This document shows, piece after piece, positions 55,801-64,000 of a stretch of 64,000 nucleotides of DNA (the stretch's first letter is position 1; every line of letters begins with the position of its first letter). The position numbers and the translations under genes are program-made. The DNA lies in contig JACTAT010000022.1 in assembly GCA_014526335.1 (NCBI GenBank), forward strand, positions 998,604 to 1,062,603. Direction: 5' to 3'. The notes below the pieces were generated by a model. It was not told the DNA's origin, did no database searches, and saw only the letters and a list, made by a program, of their open reading frames with translations. The DNA is from Chrysaora quinquecirrha. Taxonomy: Eukaryota; Cnidaria; Scyphozoa; Semaeostomeae; Pelagiidae.

Positions 55801-58800
55801 ATGATCTATTTATGAAGGCCCCAAATTATTGTAAGAACAGTTATCGATGAAGATCATGAATCAAAATGTTAAGAAATGTCTATTTTTTTTAATTTCACAT
55901 GTATATATTATTTATATAGATTCATTTAAGGAGCTTATGTCTAATACATCTCTATATTGTATGATTTTTCAAATTTTGAATTGAAACGTCAAACTGATTC
56001 CTTTTTCTCTCTCTTTACTCAAGGTGTATTTTCCATCGATGCTCTGCTTATAAAAGGGTCATTACAGAACTTAAACTCAGGCTGTTGGCAATGGAGAGAT
56101 GATCGTGGAATCTGGCATAATTACATGTGGGTCGATAATCGAATTCTTGAGACTGCACATCAGAGTGGAGAGGATGAGATCAGCTTATCTACCCTTGGAA
56201 GAAATTATATCATCGATTTCACTAATTCACAACAGGTAAGTTATTACACCCTTCATATAAACAATTAATTATTTTGCACTTCACCCCAAACATTGTTTAG
56301 CTACAGTACTTATGGAGAATAGTCACAAAAAATAGTTTGGTCATTTTTTACCGGGGTAAGCTCACAAGAAGCGAATTGTTTATTTTCAAATTATTTTAGA
56401 TTCAAGCATTCCTAAGGTGAGCTTGTTGCAATCTATAATAATTTAAAGGAGAGTGACTCGCTTTAGGATATGGAAAGGTATATTCACACAGCATTAAGAA
56501 GAAGAAATGTTTTATCAAGACCATTTATATGCTACAGTCAAATTGTTTAGCAATTGTATAAAATGTTGGCAATTTTTTGGGCGATTGTTTAAATGTGGCA
56601 TTGTTTATAAAAATGAATGTAAGCCCTGGTGAGCTCTCCACATTACACTCAACAACGCTCGACAAAACTCGAGTGATGTTGAGCAATGTTGAGAAAAGGT
56701 GGCCAAACGATCTCCACCTTTTAGCAAGCTTTCTTCTGTCCGTACGTCATGCTTCAGTCCGCATGTTTTCTGCCAGCATTGACCTCACAATCTTGCAATA
56801 ACCGCATAGTCGTTCAACAACTGAGATTCCGTATAATCTGAGAAAACTCTGAGAATACATCCGGAGAAGCTTGGCCTGGACACGAGAAATAGATTAGAAA
56901 TACCTCATTATATTATTTTTATTCTTAAGATAAATGAAGATACTGGAACTATAAGACCAATTCAACGCAAAGCAACACAAAATGACATATCGACATCAAT
57001 ATCAAGTGACTCGGAAAATAAAGACATTGATGAAAGAAAAACTGCTCTTGAAGAAGATCCGTTACTCGCAGATTATTTCGTACAGTCTTTGATGTCTGTT
57101 ATGTATGACGTTTATTACTCATCCGTTGGACCTGCTGTGAAACACAAATGCTTGAACGCTGTACTGAAAATGCTGTATCATTCAAACGAAAGCTGCTTAG
57201 AACCTGTTGTCGAAAAACTACCCATTTCAAGCTATATTGCTGGCATGCTGACATCGGGTGATCATAGAGTAGTGTGTTGTGCTTTACAGAAGGCTGATAT
57301 CTTGATGACAAAGCTTCCGAATATGTTTCACGTTTCTTTCCGAAGAGAAGGAGTCATGCATCGAACATTGGCGATTTCAGAAGGGGATTCTTGCACGTCA
57401 AAGACCCCTGAGAAACCAAAGAATCTTGATGTAAAACGGAATATTAATGCTTGTAATCATGATTCCTCGAAATCAGATGATGATATCAATAATATGCTCA
57501 GTAATTTACCAAAATCACCCTCAGAGGGAAGGTAGGTCTCTTCGTTGTTTAATTTTTGTCTTTGATTGTCCTTACCTCATCTTCTATTTCTTCCTCTTGT
57601 CATTCTGTGCCTGTATTTTTCTTTGTTTGGAATCAAGTATACAGCCCTTACTTTATAACACATAATCTCTATGCAATATAAAATACTACACATCATTCTA
57701 CTTTTATGTAACAACTAGGTACAAAAAATTGAACAAAAATGAACTTTACAGGCAAACAAAAGTCATGGTCAAAATTACCGAGACAAAATCATGCTGATAC
57801 ACTTACTGGAAGCCCTTACCCCATGCTTATTGATCTGAGGGAGGGGGACACAACCTACAACATGTCTGCCACGATTTTGACCAGGATTTTAGGGTCTTAT
57901 TATGGGAACGCCTCGGCTACGGTAGCATCACAACCAGGGTCGAAGTCTCGATTATTTGACCTACTACTGAAATCCTAGTGACTTGTGGTAAATATAAAAT
58001 TTCATCTTCTCCTTCATTTTCACTTTCCATTGTCTTTCTTTTGCTGGTTTGCTTATCTGTTCCATTGTTTGTATATCTTCGTGCCTTTCCTTGTCTGTTT
58101 TGCCAGCTTATTGCCAGCGTGATATGGTCGAAGCTTGGGGTCCCCTCAAAGTTACTCTGACCACATACTTGAACCGCTTTAACGTTGCCACTCTTTTGCT
58201 CTCTTAATCTATCGATTCTTGTTCCTTTAGCTTTCTTTTTTTATGGTTGAGATACCATTTATTTACCTAACCTGTCCCAACACCTACCTATCCTTAATTA
58301 CTTAAACTGTCCTTTTTCTTTAGAATCGCAGAGGTAACCAAGAAAAAGAAGCAATCAAAACGATTAGGAAAACATCGACAAAGCCAGGCAGTTGCAGATG
58401 ATTCATCTGCTACTTCTAAAAAAGCTGCTTCCACTAGCTCAAGAACACGTGCAGCAACATTCTCTTCAGCATCCACAAACGCACCTTCATGCAGCTCAAA
58501 GACTTCATTCTTTTCAAGTTTTGCTCCAAGATGGGGCAGATCTCAGTCATACACGAGTGCTGCTGCTTCTAACCCAAAGGTAGGATGCTTTTTAACCCAT
58601 ATCTATGTACGGGAAACGGATTCTCTATGTTGAAAATGCTTCACGTTCGTAATTTTGTTTTAAGCTTGCCTTTTGATAGTTTCGATCAAATTGGAAGCAC
58701 GAAGGCAAAAAGAGCGGCAATTTTTACCAAGTGAAAAAAATCATATGCTGAATTTCAGCCTGTTATCGGAAGAATCTTGTAATATTCCACTACAAAGGAC

Positions 58801-61800
58801 ATTCAGTTTAACTTTTAGCTTGATATCTTCTTCTTATATTCTTCTTACATTCTTATCTTCTTCTAATCTTCTTTTCTCCTTCTTATCTTCATCTTTTCTT
58901 CCTTTCTTTTTGTTTTCTTCTTCTTCGTCTTCGTCTTCTTCTTTAGGTTAAGCGTTTTGCTTACTTTGTTCAGTCGATCACTCGCAAACAGTTTGAAGAA
59001 TGGTTTGCATAATGAAGCTATCTAGATCTGTACTGTAGCTAAATAATCAAATTAGTTGTTTTTGTCCCCCTTTTTTCGCTGATCAAACACGAAACGCATA
59101 CAAAATAATGTTAGTCCCAGTTATGATGTTTAATCTTATGATTGTTTTCCTTCACAGGAACTTTTAATGAAAGAACCAGACCAAAACAAAGAAAAGATAA
59201 AAATTTGGATTAAGGATCAAGGTTAGATTTTGTTTACTTTTGTTACTTTGTTTCTCTTCTCCTTCTCCGCTTCTTCCTCTTGTTCTCCTTCACCTCCTTC
59301 TTCTCTGTCTTCTTCTTCTTCTTTTACTTCTTCTTCTTCTTACCCCTCTTCTTTTTCTCCTTCTCCTTTGTCTTCTTTTTCTTCTACTTCCCCTCCTACT
59401 TCGTCTTCGTCTTCTTCTTCTCCTTTATCTTTTTTCTTCTTTTTTTCTTCTTCTTTTTTCATCCTTCTCTTTCTCCTTCTCCTTCTTCTTCTTCTTCTTC
59501 ATCTTTCTTGCCCTTACCGTCCAACCTTAAGGTTTATCTATTAGATTTCATTCTGTCTCATAGTGTTATAGTAGTCAGCATTTAATGATTGATATAGAGT
59601 GATTTTAATTAGAATAATGATTTTCTATTCCAGCTTCATCATTTTATAAAACATACTTCACGGATGAACAAACTGGAGACACACATCCTGCTCTGAATAT
59701 TCTGCACAGACTCACCAAAGCAGCTGACAGTCTAGCATTAGAGGTAAAAGTTTGTTTTCTTCTAACCCCGGTTGATACTATTGTTTTTATATAACTTTAT
59801 CACCCGATGCTGGATCGTAAAGGCGAATGGAAATGTGGAGACCTATGTTTAGCCTTCTTCTGTATCAAACACATCTATATACCTATATAGATAGATTTTT
59901 TCCCCGAGTGGCATGCTAAAGTTGATGGATGGGAACCCCAGACTGCATGATCAAGGATCTAATGACTATTCTACTGAACAAAAGAGCCCAATAAGATTGT
60001 CGAGTCATACAGCCCGAGGTTCCCGCCATTTGGCTTGGTGTTTCAGCTCTATCAGACCTTCTTCTATACCATACGCACTGTATGTATTTTTCATGAATGG
60101 CAAACGCTACTAAATAAAAAAATTCCCTTTGTTCACCTGTCCTGTTGTTCTTTTCGCAGAAAGACACTGGCTTGACAGCCTTGAAGGAGATCAATGATGT
60201 ATTAAAAGAAAAGAACGAGTTTGGAGCTTGCGCATTTGAGATTGTACACAGTGGTCTAATTACTAGTTTGTTAAAGTAAGTCGAAGTTAGAGACTCTCAC
60301 AAATGTAGACCTTTGGTTGCCTTTATCACAAGAACCCGTTGCCTTCTAGCTCTGTACAGATTGCTTTGCTTAATTTCTTTGTTAAACCAAACAACTAACT
60401 ACTTCCCATGATTCTAATCACTATAGTATGCGTTTGATTATTACTGCCTCATCTGATGAAAATCTTTTTGTAGGTACCTGACCCACGATTCTCCACTCGA
60501 TGCTGTTTCTAGAAACATCAGAATCAAAAGATTTTACACATATTCCTTGGTTGTCCTGTAAGTTCAGATTTTGTTAAGACTGCATTTGTTTTAAATTTAG
60601 GATTATTTTGTGACATACAATAATTGATTTGTGATTAGTTGCCAGCAAATACTAGTGATTAGCGACTCTTGTGCACTGATTAGTGACTAACGATGATTTT
60701 AATGTTCGCTATAATTATTTATCACTTATTTGTGGTTGTGATCATTAATAAGTGATTTTTGATCATTGATTTGTGATTGCCGATCGTTAATTGTTGATTG
60801 CCGATCATTGATTAGTGATTAACGATCAATGTTTAGTGATTGTTGGTCATTGATTAGTGATTTTTGATCATTGATTAGTGATTGCCGATCATTGATTACT
60901 GATTGATGATCATATATGAAATTATAGTAACACAATTTTTTATGCAAATTTCAAAGCATTAACTCAGATAGAAAGTATAACCTCAGAAGGAATTGGATCC
61001 AATTTATTTATACTTGATTTTTTTATTTCATATTTATTCAGGATCCTGACCTTTTATCGACCAGATCAGTTGTAAGTGAACAATCAAAAATTTCCTTCTT
61101 CATTATTTGTCTATCGATTCGTAATTTGATTTATTTGCTTTCTCTTTCTTAAAGCTTCATGTATGATTCTTGATTTTTATCTTTCCAGGAACCCTCAGTG
61201 AAGCCATCGTTGCCTTCGCTCGTGCAGAAACTGAATTTGTGCATCAACCAATTAGAACAGGTTTGTGAAATGTCTAGAAAGCATTGAAATAGCTTTAAAG
61301 TGTTTTTTTTTTCGTGTTATGCCTCTCATCATCCTTATCATCAGGTCCTTAACCTTGAGAATCGTGAGAGCGGAGTGTTTATGTTAAGCACTATTGGCCT
61401 CCTGTTTGCAACCTTTTTTCTCGCCTACATATTGAAAAACAAAAGCGTAACAAGATCGGTAAAGATTAATCAAAAAACTGTGAAAAAGAAAGATAATGAA
61501 AACTAGAAAAACATAGTTACAAAGCTCAAAGGGATAAAGTTAAATTATAATAAAAAGTTGCTTATTGAGGGTGGGTTTCTCCCAGTTAATATGCAGAGCT
61601 TCCTTAATTTTTAACTGAAAAGTGGTGTTAGAAGTATCTAAAATTTTAAAACAATCTGAGTTACAAAGAGGTCGGCAAGATGGGGACTCAAGCGAATGCT
61701 TAAAGATGTGAGAATTCCTATCCCGGGGTAGATGTTCCTTGACACGTGTTGCGAAATGTCGGCTGGTTTCACCAACATACGATGCAGAATTACATCATGC

Positions 61801-64000
61801 GCAAACAAATTTGTAAACAACACGTGCCTTAAGTGATCCCGGGATGGAATCCTTAACCCCAAACACGTTACGAATTTTAAAAGAAGTAAAAACAATCGGT
61901 ATATCTAAATCTTTACAGTAACGATTAATTAAAGTTCTTATTTTACGCTGAGTCATATTAGAGTATGGTCCTATGAAAGGTAACTTAAAATAGCTAGTAG
62001 CGATGTTCTGTGAGGTGGCTGAAAGTTGTGATGATGGAGAAGAATGCGTCTGCAGCAATGGCGAAGATTATTTGAACTTTAAGGCTGTTTCAGTATATTT
62101 AGAAGATGATTATTTTCTCTCCCTTGCAGTTTCCTGTGAAATGCCATGATCTCCCAGGTGCAGGAACTGGATCCAGGTATAACAATGAGTGAAGTTTAGT
62201 TAATGTTTGTTTGCTACAGGGCCCCTAAGAGAGAACGGGATCGAAGTAAAGAACTCTCTAATTGTGTCCTAGTCAAATGATCAAGCATTATTGTTAAAAC
62301 ATTTGAGATTTTCTTTGCAAGCAATGTTTGACCGTTTGGCCAGGTCACAAAACGTTGCTTAGCAAGCAGAGTTTGCTCAGCAATGTTTTCAAAAACTTCA
62401 AAAACATTTTATGTTTGCACCAAGCAAAAAAATGTGGGACGAGCAATGTTTTTTAATGTGTCCAAACGTTAAACATTGTTTGTAACAAGCGAAATTCAAA
62501 TGTTTGACAAACAATGTTTGATTGTTTGGCCAGGGCCTTAATCTTGCGATTTGTTTGTTTTATTTAAGAAATTATTCAATTGAAATGATAAAATTTTACA
62601 TTTATTACAAAAATATGCAATAGTGACGATCCTAATGAAAACAATTTAAAGAACAAGTCTTGTGAAGGGATTATCCGGTGCAGGTATGGTATGCTAAGTG
62701 TGATTTATTCTTATTTTACAGAGGCACGTCTGCTTTAAGATTTTTCAACACACATCAAATTAAAGTAAGATTTTTTAATTCCTACTAATTTTTTCGATTT
62801 TCCTGCTTTAGCAATACGACTATTAAACTATTTTTATAATATATTTGAAATGATCTTATAATGTGTTTATAATTTGCAGTGTAACTTGCAAAGACACCCA
62901 GAATGTCATAATGTAAGACAGTGGAAAGGAGGAACCGTCAAGATTGATCCACTCGCATTAGTTCAGGTATTTAGATTGTTCGATTTCGTGGAATTTTTTT
63001 CATAAGGAACTCGAGGCTGAAAATCCCCAAAAAAATTCAGGAACTTTAAGGAACTGTCGAGGCTCGGATGAAAACTAAGAAACACTTTTTTCAAGAACAA
63101 GACAATTTATACGAATAAGTAACAGAATAACAATATATTCCCTATCGTTCTTCTCAAAAGGGCTCCATTTATATTTAAAGTTAGAAAATGAAGCAAGTGT
63201 ACATGAATTTGCTGTAAAAATTAGTATATATACATATCTCACGACAAGGAACAGTATTAGGAACTTTCAGCCTCATTTGGTTGAAATATTAAGGAACTCT
63301 AGCCTCGACTCAGACCAAAGGTTCCTTATAAAAAGCGTTTTATCGTGTCAAATGAAAGCAACATTACTTCTCTCTTTATGTCTCTTTTATCTATGTTTTC
63401 TTTTAGCATTTTTCTCTTCAATAGTTTTTTTTTGTTACTTCATGTTTCTTATTGCCATTGCAGGCAGTGGAACGGTATCTTGTCATCAGAGGATTTGGAA
63501 AAGTCCGGGAGGTAATTCTATTGCTTAGTCCTTTACGTTTTCCTTCTTACTCTGGCTAGGCTTTGTGTTTACATGGGACCTTATAGTAACTTTAGATCTG
63601 ATCCCATACATAGTTGTGAAGGTATTCCGCCACTTTGGAATGGTACTTGTCTTGAATTTGACTTATATCACGACTGGCCTTTTTCATATGCTACAACAAG
63701 GCGCCTGTATTAAGCGTAACCATGTTTGCTACTTAGGTAAAAGAAGCCATTTTTAGGCCAGCAGATTGACAATCTACAGCGTGACTATCTACAACTTGAA
63801 AAGCTGCATTTTTTATTTGCATTCATTGAAGAAAAAAATGGGCTTGTTTTAGAAAATGAATAATGGAAAATTGGTCAGATGAACTAATAGTTTACTTCTG
63901 TTTTAGAACGGCGATGATGATGATAGTGATGACGATGATGGGTGAGTTGTGATGTACTTCGATATTTCAGGCTCTACGAAAGGGCTTTGGTTGTGTTCTT
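40807..64000 (+). CDS. TRIP12: E3 ubiquitin-protein ligase TRIP12, N-terminal two thirds
   Basis: Thirty-five exons: 40807-40892, 44082-44104, 44771-45891, 46550-46606, 46711-46742, 47301-47342, 47444-47500, 47995-48090, 49653-49735, 50460-50525, 50634-50669, 51099-51194, 51624-51716, 52142-52195, 52311-52418, 52909-52977, 53395-53448, 53540-53651, 54516-54589, 54971-55020, 55633-55661, 56024-56235, 56930-57531, 58324-58579, 59158-59221, 59634-59743, 60160-60275, 60474-60549, 61042-61071, 61189-61260, 62130-62176, 62722-62764, 62880-62966, 63464-63511, 63907-63941. Order: Ser/Lys-rich disordered N-terminus (TTGSCASSR, then [20 protein letters not shown]); ARM repeats ([55 protein letters not shown]); WWE domain; linker; [31 protein letters not shown]; acidic run. 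The protein is a nuclear ligase of ubiquitin-fusion and chromatin pathways. The catalytic HECT domain lies past the window. A frame break occurs near 45020-45033, and the donor of exon 28 is ambiguous. Confidence 0.93.
40893..44081. other. TRIP12 intron 1, nothing recognised
   Basis: A 3.2-kb AT-rich intron. I see no ORF with a domain, no inverted-repeat termini and no match to the repeat families found elsewhere in the window. Confidence 0.5.
44290..44400. repeat. H-family repeat in TRIP12 intron 2
   Basis: TGTACACGCTTTTTTTAAAG, TTTATAAGGATTCTACGTGT and AATTTAAAGATTTTATACTA match the 3840-3900 copy in order. Confidence 0.65.
45985..46535 (-). repeat. S2 repeats: two head-to-tail antisense copies plus an inverted partial copy
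   Basis: Unit 1 is about 45985-46215 and unit 2 about 46216-46440, both antisense (GGATTCGAAGCTGGACTGCA / TTTGAACCCAAGACTGCA, CCACTGAGCTATAGAGC). The period is about 232 bases. A third piece, 46447-46535, is in sense orientation (GGTTCGAATCCCATCTATTG). Unit 1 keeps a hammerhead-like segment at 46120-46146; unit 2 has lost it. All lie in the TRIP12 intron between exons 3 and 4. Confidence 0.8.
48235..48800. repeat. GTGGTGG minisatellite, TRIP12 intron 8
   Basis: Degenerate 20-60 base units built from TGTGGTGGATACGCACTACTG, GTTATTATGCTTGATGTGG and TATTTTTTGCGTAC. Shared with 51245-51415. Confidence 0.9.
49935..50125 (-). repeat. S1 SINE, antisense, TRIP12 intron 9
   Basis: Full copy in reverse: GGTGAAATGGTGTTTTAGCG, CAGTCACTAGGATCTCAG, GACCTCGACCCTGGCTGTG, GGGCTCGAACCCTGACC, TCTGACACCACGAG, CCACGACGCCACAGCACC. 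Confidence 0.88.
51245..51415. repeat. GTGGTGG minisatellite, TRIP12 intron 12
   Basis: Same units as the block at 48235-48800. The left flank is shared too (GCTAGCGAA then ATACGCACTA), pointing to copying from one intron to the other. Confidence 0.88.
52580..52690 (+). repeat. F3 repeat copy, TRIP12 intron 15
   Basis: GGTGCATTTCGAGCTGGATC, TTTCGGTCTGTTTCTGGCG, TACTCTGAGGAGTGTCAGAC and TTTTAAGTA in order. Confidence 0.7.
53750..53825 (+). repeat. F3 repeat fragment, TRIP12 intron 18
   Basis: TCGATCTGCATCG, TCTGTTTCTGGTGTTTATAC, then GACGAAAAAGCTTTTAAGTG. Confidence 0.6.
53826..54420. repeat. Possible repeat with AAGCCCCC units, TRIP12 intron 18
   Basis: ATAAGCCCCCAGC, ACAAGCCCGCCC and TTAGCCCCTATGG near 53860-53915 recur as ATAAGCCCCCACCC and ATAAGCCCCCCTGG near 54323-54400. 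ACAATCTTGGACAAAATATG at 54069 has an inverse-like counterpart at 54285. Possibly one element with partly inverted halves. Confidence 0.4.
55325..55495 (-). repeat. S1 SINE, antisense, TRIP12 intron 20
   Basis: GTTTAGCACCAGTCGGTAGG, CTCAACCCTGGCTGTGACG, TTGAACCCCGACCTCGC, TGATACCGCGAGCCAACTGG, GCCACGATGCCACAGCAAC. Confidence 0.85.
56024..56235 (+). other. WWE domain exon of TRIP12
   Basis: The whole 212-base exon encodes the WWE module: [14 protein letters not shown] carries the defining Trp-Trp-like core, followed by [13 protein letters not shown] and [11 protein letters not shown] domains bind poly-ADP-ribose or help protein contacts in ubiquitin ligases. Confidence 0.9.
57855..58020 (+). 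repeat. S1 SINE, diverged copy, TRIP12 intron 23
   Basis: GGCTACGGTAGCATCACAAC, CAGGGTCGAAGTCTCGATTA, GACCTACTACTGAAATCCTA and CATCTTCTCCTTCATTTTCA keep the S1 order; the head is degraded. Confidence 0.65.
58815..58945. repeat. TTC/CTT microsatellite
   Basis: Pyrimidine-only runs of TTCTTC and CTTCTT with few interruptions in TRIP12 intron 24. Confidence 0.9.
59230..59515. repeat. TTC/CTT microsatellite
   Basis: Nearly 290 bases of CTT/TTC/CTC triplets just after exon 25 of TRIP12. Open frames in it (poly-Ser, poly-Leu, poly-Phe) are artefacts. Confidence 0.95.
59880..60118 (-). repeat. S2 repeat, antisense, TRIP12 intron 26
   Basis: CCCCAGACTGCATGATCAAG, TCATACAGCCCGAGGTTCC, TTGGTGTTTCAGCTCTATC and TTCATGAATGGCAAACGC match the other antisense copies. 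Confidence 0.7.
60635..60925. repeat. Tandem repeat of about 24 bases
   Basis: Units like TGATCATTGATTAGTGATT with GCCGATCATTGATTAGTGAT variants, roughly a dozen degenerate copies, in TRIP12 intron 28. Confidence 0.88.
61300..62060 (-). mobile_element. Penelope-like retroelement 3' end with GIY-YIG endonuclease, broken
   Basis: The minus-strand frame from 62058 to a TAA at 61542-61540 is interrupted once by TGA at 61797-61795. It reads a linker ([19 protein letters not shown]), [10 protein letters not shown], the stop, then [21 protein letters not shown] and HIFKH. The YVGETSR and RVKEHL parts are the GIY-YIG nuclease core typical of Penelope-like element C-termini. The reverse transcriptase part is absent, so the copy is 5'-truncated. 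Downstream of the ORF, CCTGATGATAAGG followed by CACGAAA recalls the hammerhead motifs reported in such elements, but stem pairing is not convincing. It lies antisense in TRIP12 intron 30. Confidence 0.75.
62266..62537. mobile_element. MITE-like element, TRIP12 intron 31
   Basis: Left end CCTAGTCAAATGATCAAGCA, right end TTGATTGTTTGGCCAGGGCC; the inverse of the right end resembles the left. The interior is full of AAACATTG/CAATGTTT inverted words. A left-end fragment also occurs at 24752. Confidence 0.65.
62998..63345. repeat. H-family repeat, TRIP12 intron 33
   Basis: AGGAACTTTAAGGAACTGTCG, ACTTTCAGCCTCATTTGGTT, AATATTAAGGAACTC and CAAAGGTTCCTTATAAAAAG parallel 3620-3720 in the same order. 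Confidence 0.7.

Noticed and set aside
59230..59585. Three overlapping long open frames (Ser-, Leu- and Phe-rich)
   Set aside because: They are pure CTT/TTC microsatellite translated in three frames.

Overview
The window is AT-rich, intron-dense animal DNA. Introns are GT-AG, with many exons of 25-110 bases separated by introns of 100-5000 bases. It carries SINE-like, MITE-like and Penelope-like repeats and no bacterial features. Gene content (a TRIP12-type ubiquitin ligase, SRP receptor alpha, an ASB protein, a PAN-EGF-discoidin lectin, a serpin, Ig-family receptors) and repeat types suggest an early-branching or marine invertebrate. My best guess is a cnidarian, mainly because two Ig receptors resemble the cysteine-poor allorecognition (Alr-like) receptors known from hydrozoans. 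That is inference; no search was run.

Layout. 1-3177 (-): 3' part of an Ig receptor gene (gene A), cut by the window edge. 4399-7812: a transposon-like unit with an integrase-core ORF (+) converging on a zinc-finger/HECT-like ORF (-) broken by one in-frame stop. 10053-14770 (+): a second Ig receptor (gene B) of the same exon plan. A and B are divergent and flank the transposon. 16443-17633 (-): a single-exon secreted serpin. 18512-21424 (-): an ankyrin-repeat SOCS-box (ASB) gene with two one-base frame breaks. 21568-35597 (+): SRP receptor alpha, 13 exons, intact, head-to-head with the ASB gene over 143 bases. A PAN-EGF-F5/8C lectin gene (-, 29474-31908) is nested in its intron 11. 36843-38154 (+): a rhodanese-like gene with a tRNA-Asn(GTT) in its intron. 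40807-64000 (+): the N-terminal two thirds of TRIP12 in 35 visible exons; the HECT domain lies beyond the window.

The housekeeping genes act in separate processes: ER targeting (SRPRA), ubiquitin ligation (TRIP12, ASB) and sulfur transfer (rhodanese). The Ig receptors, serpin and lectin are secreted or surface proteins that could belong to recognition or defence, but nothing in the sequence links them functionally.

Non-coding space is mostly repeats: a tRNA-derived SINE (family S1); a second tRNA-like family (S2) with a hammerhead-like core; a fold-back family (F3) that abuts S2; a hairpin family with GCGTGT ends (H); several MITE-like elements with clear terminal inverted repeats; and many mini- and microsatellites. 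Several genes carry isolated one-base frame breaks while SRPRA and the serpin are clean, so either local gene decay or uncorrected base-calling indels must be considered.
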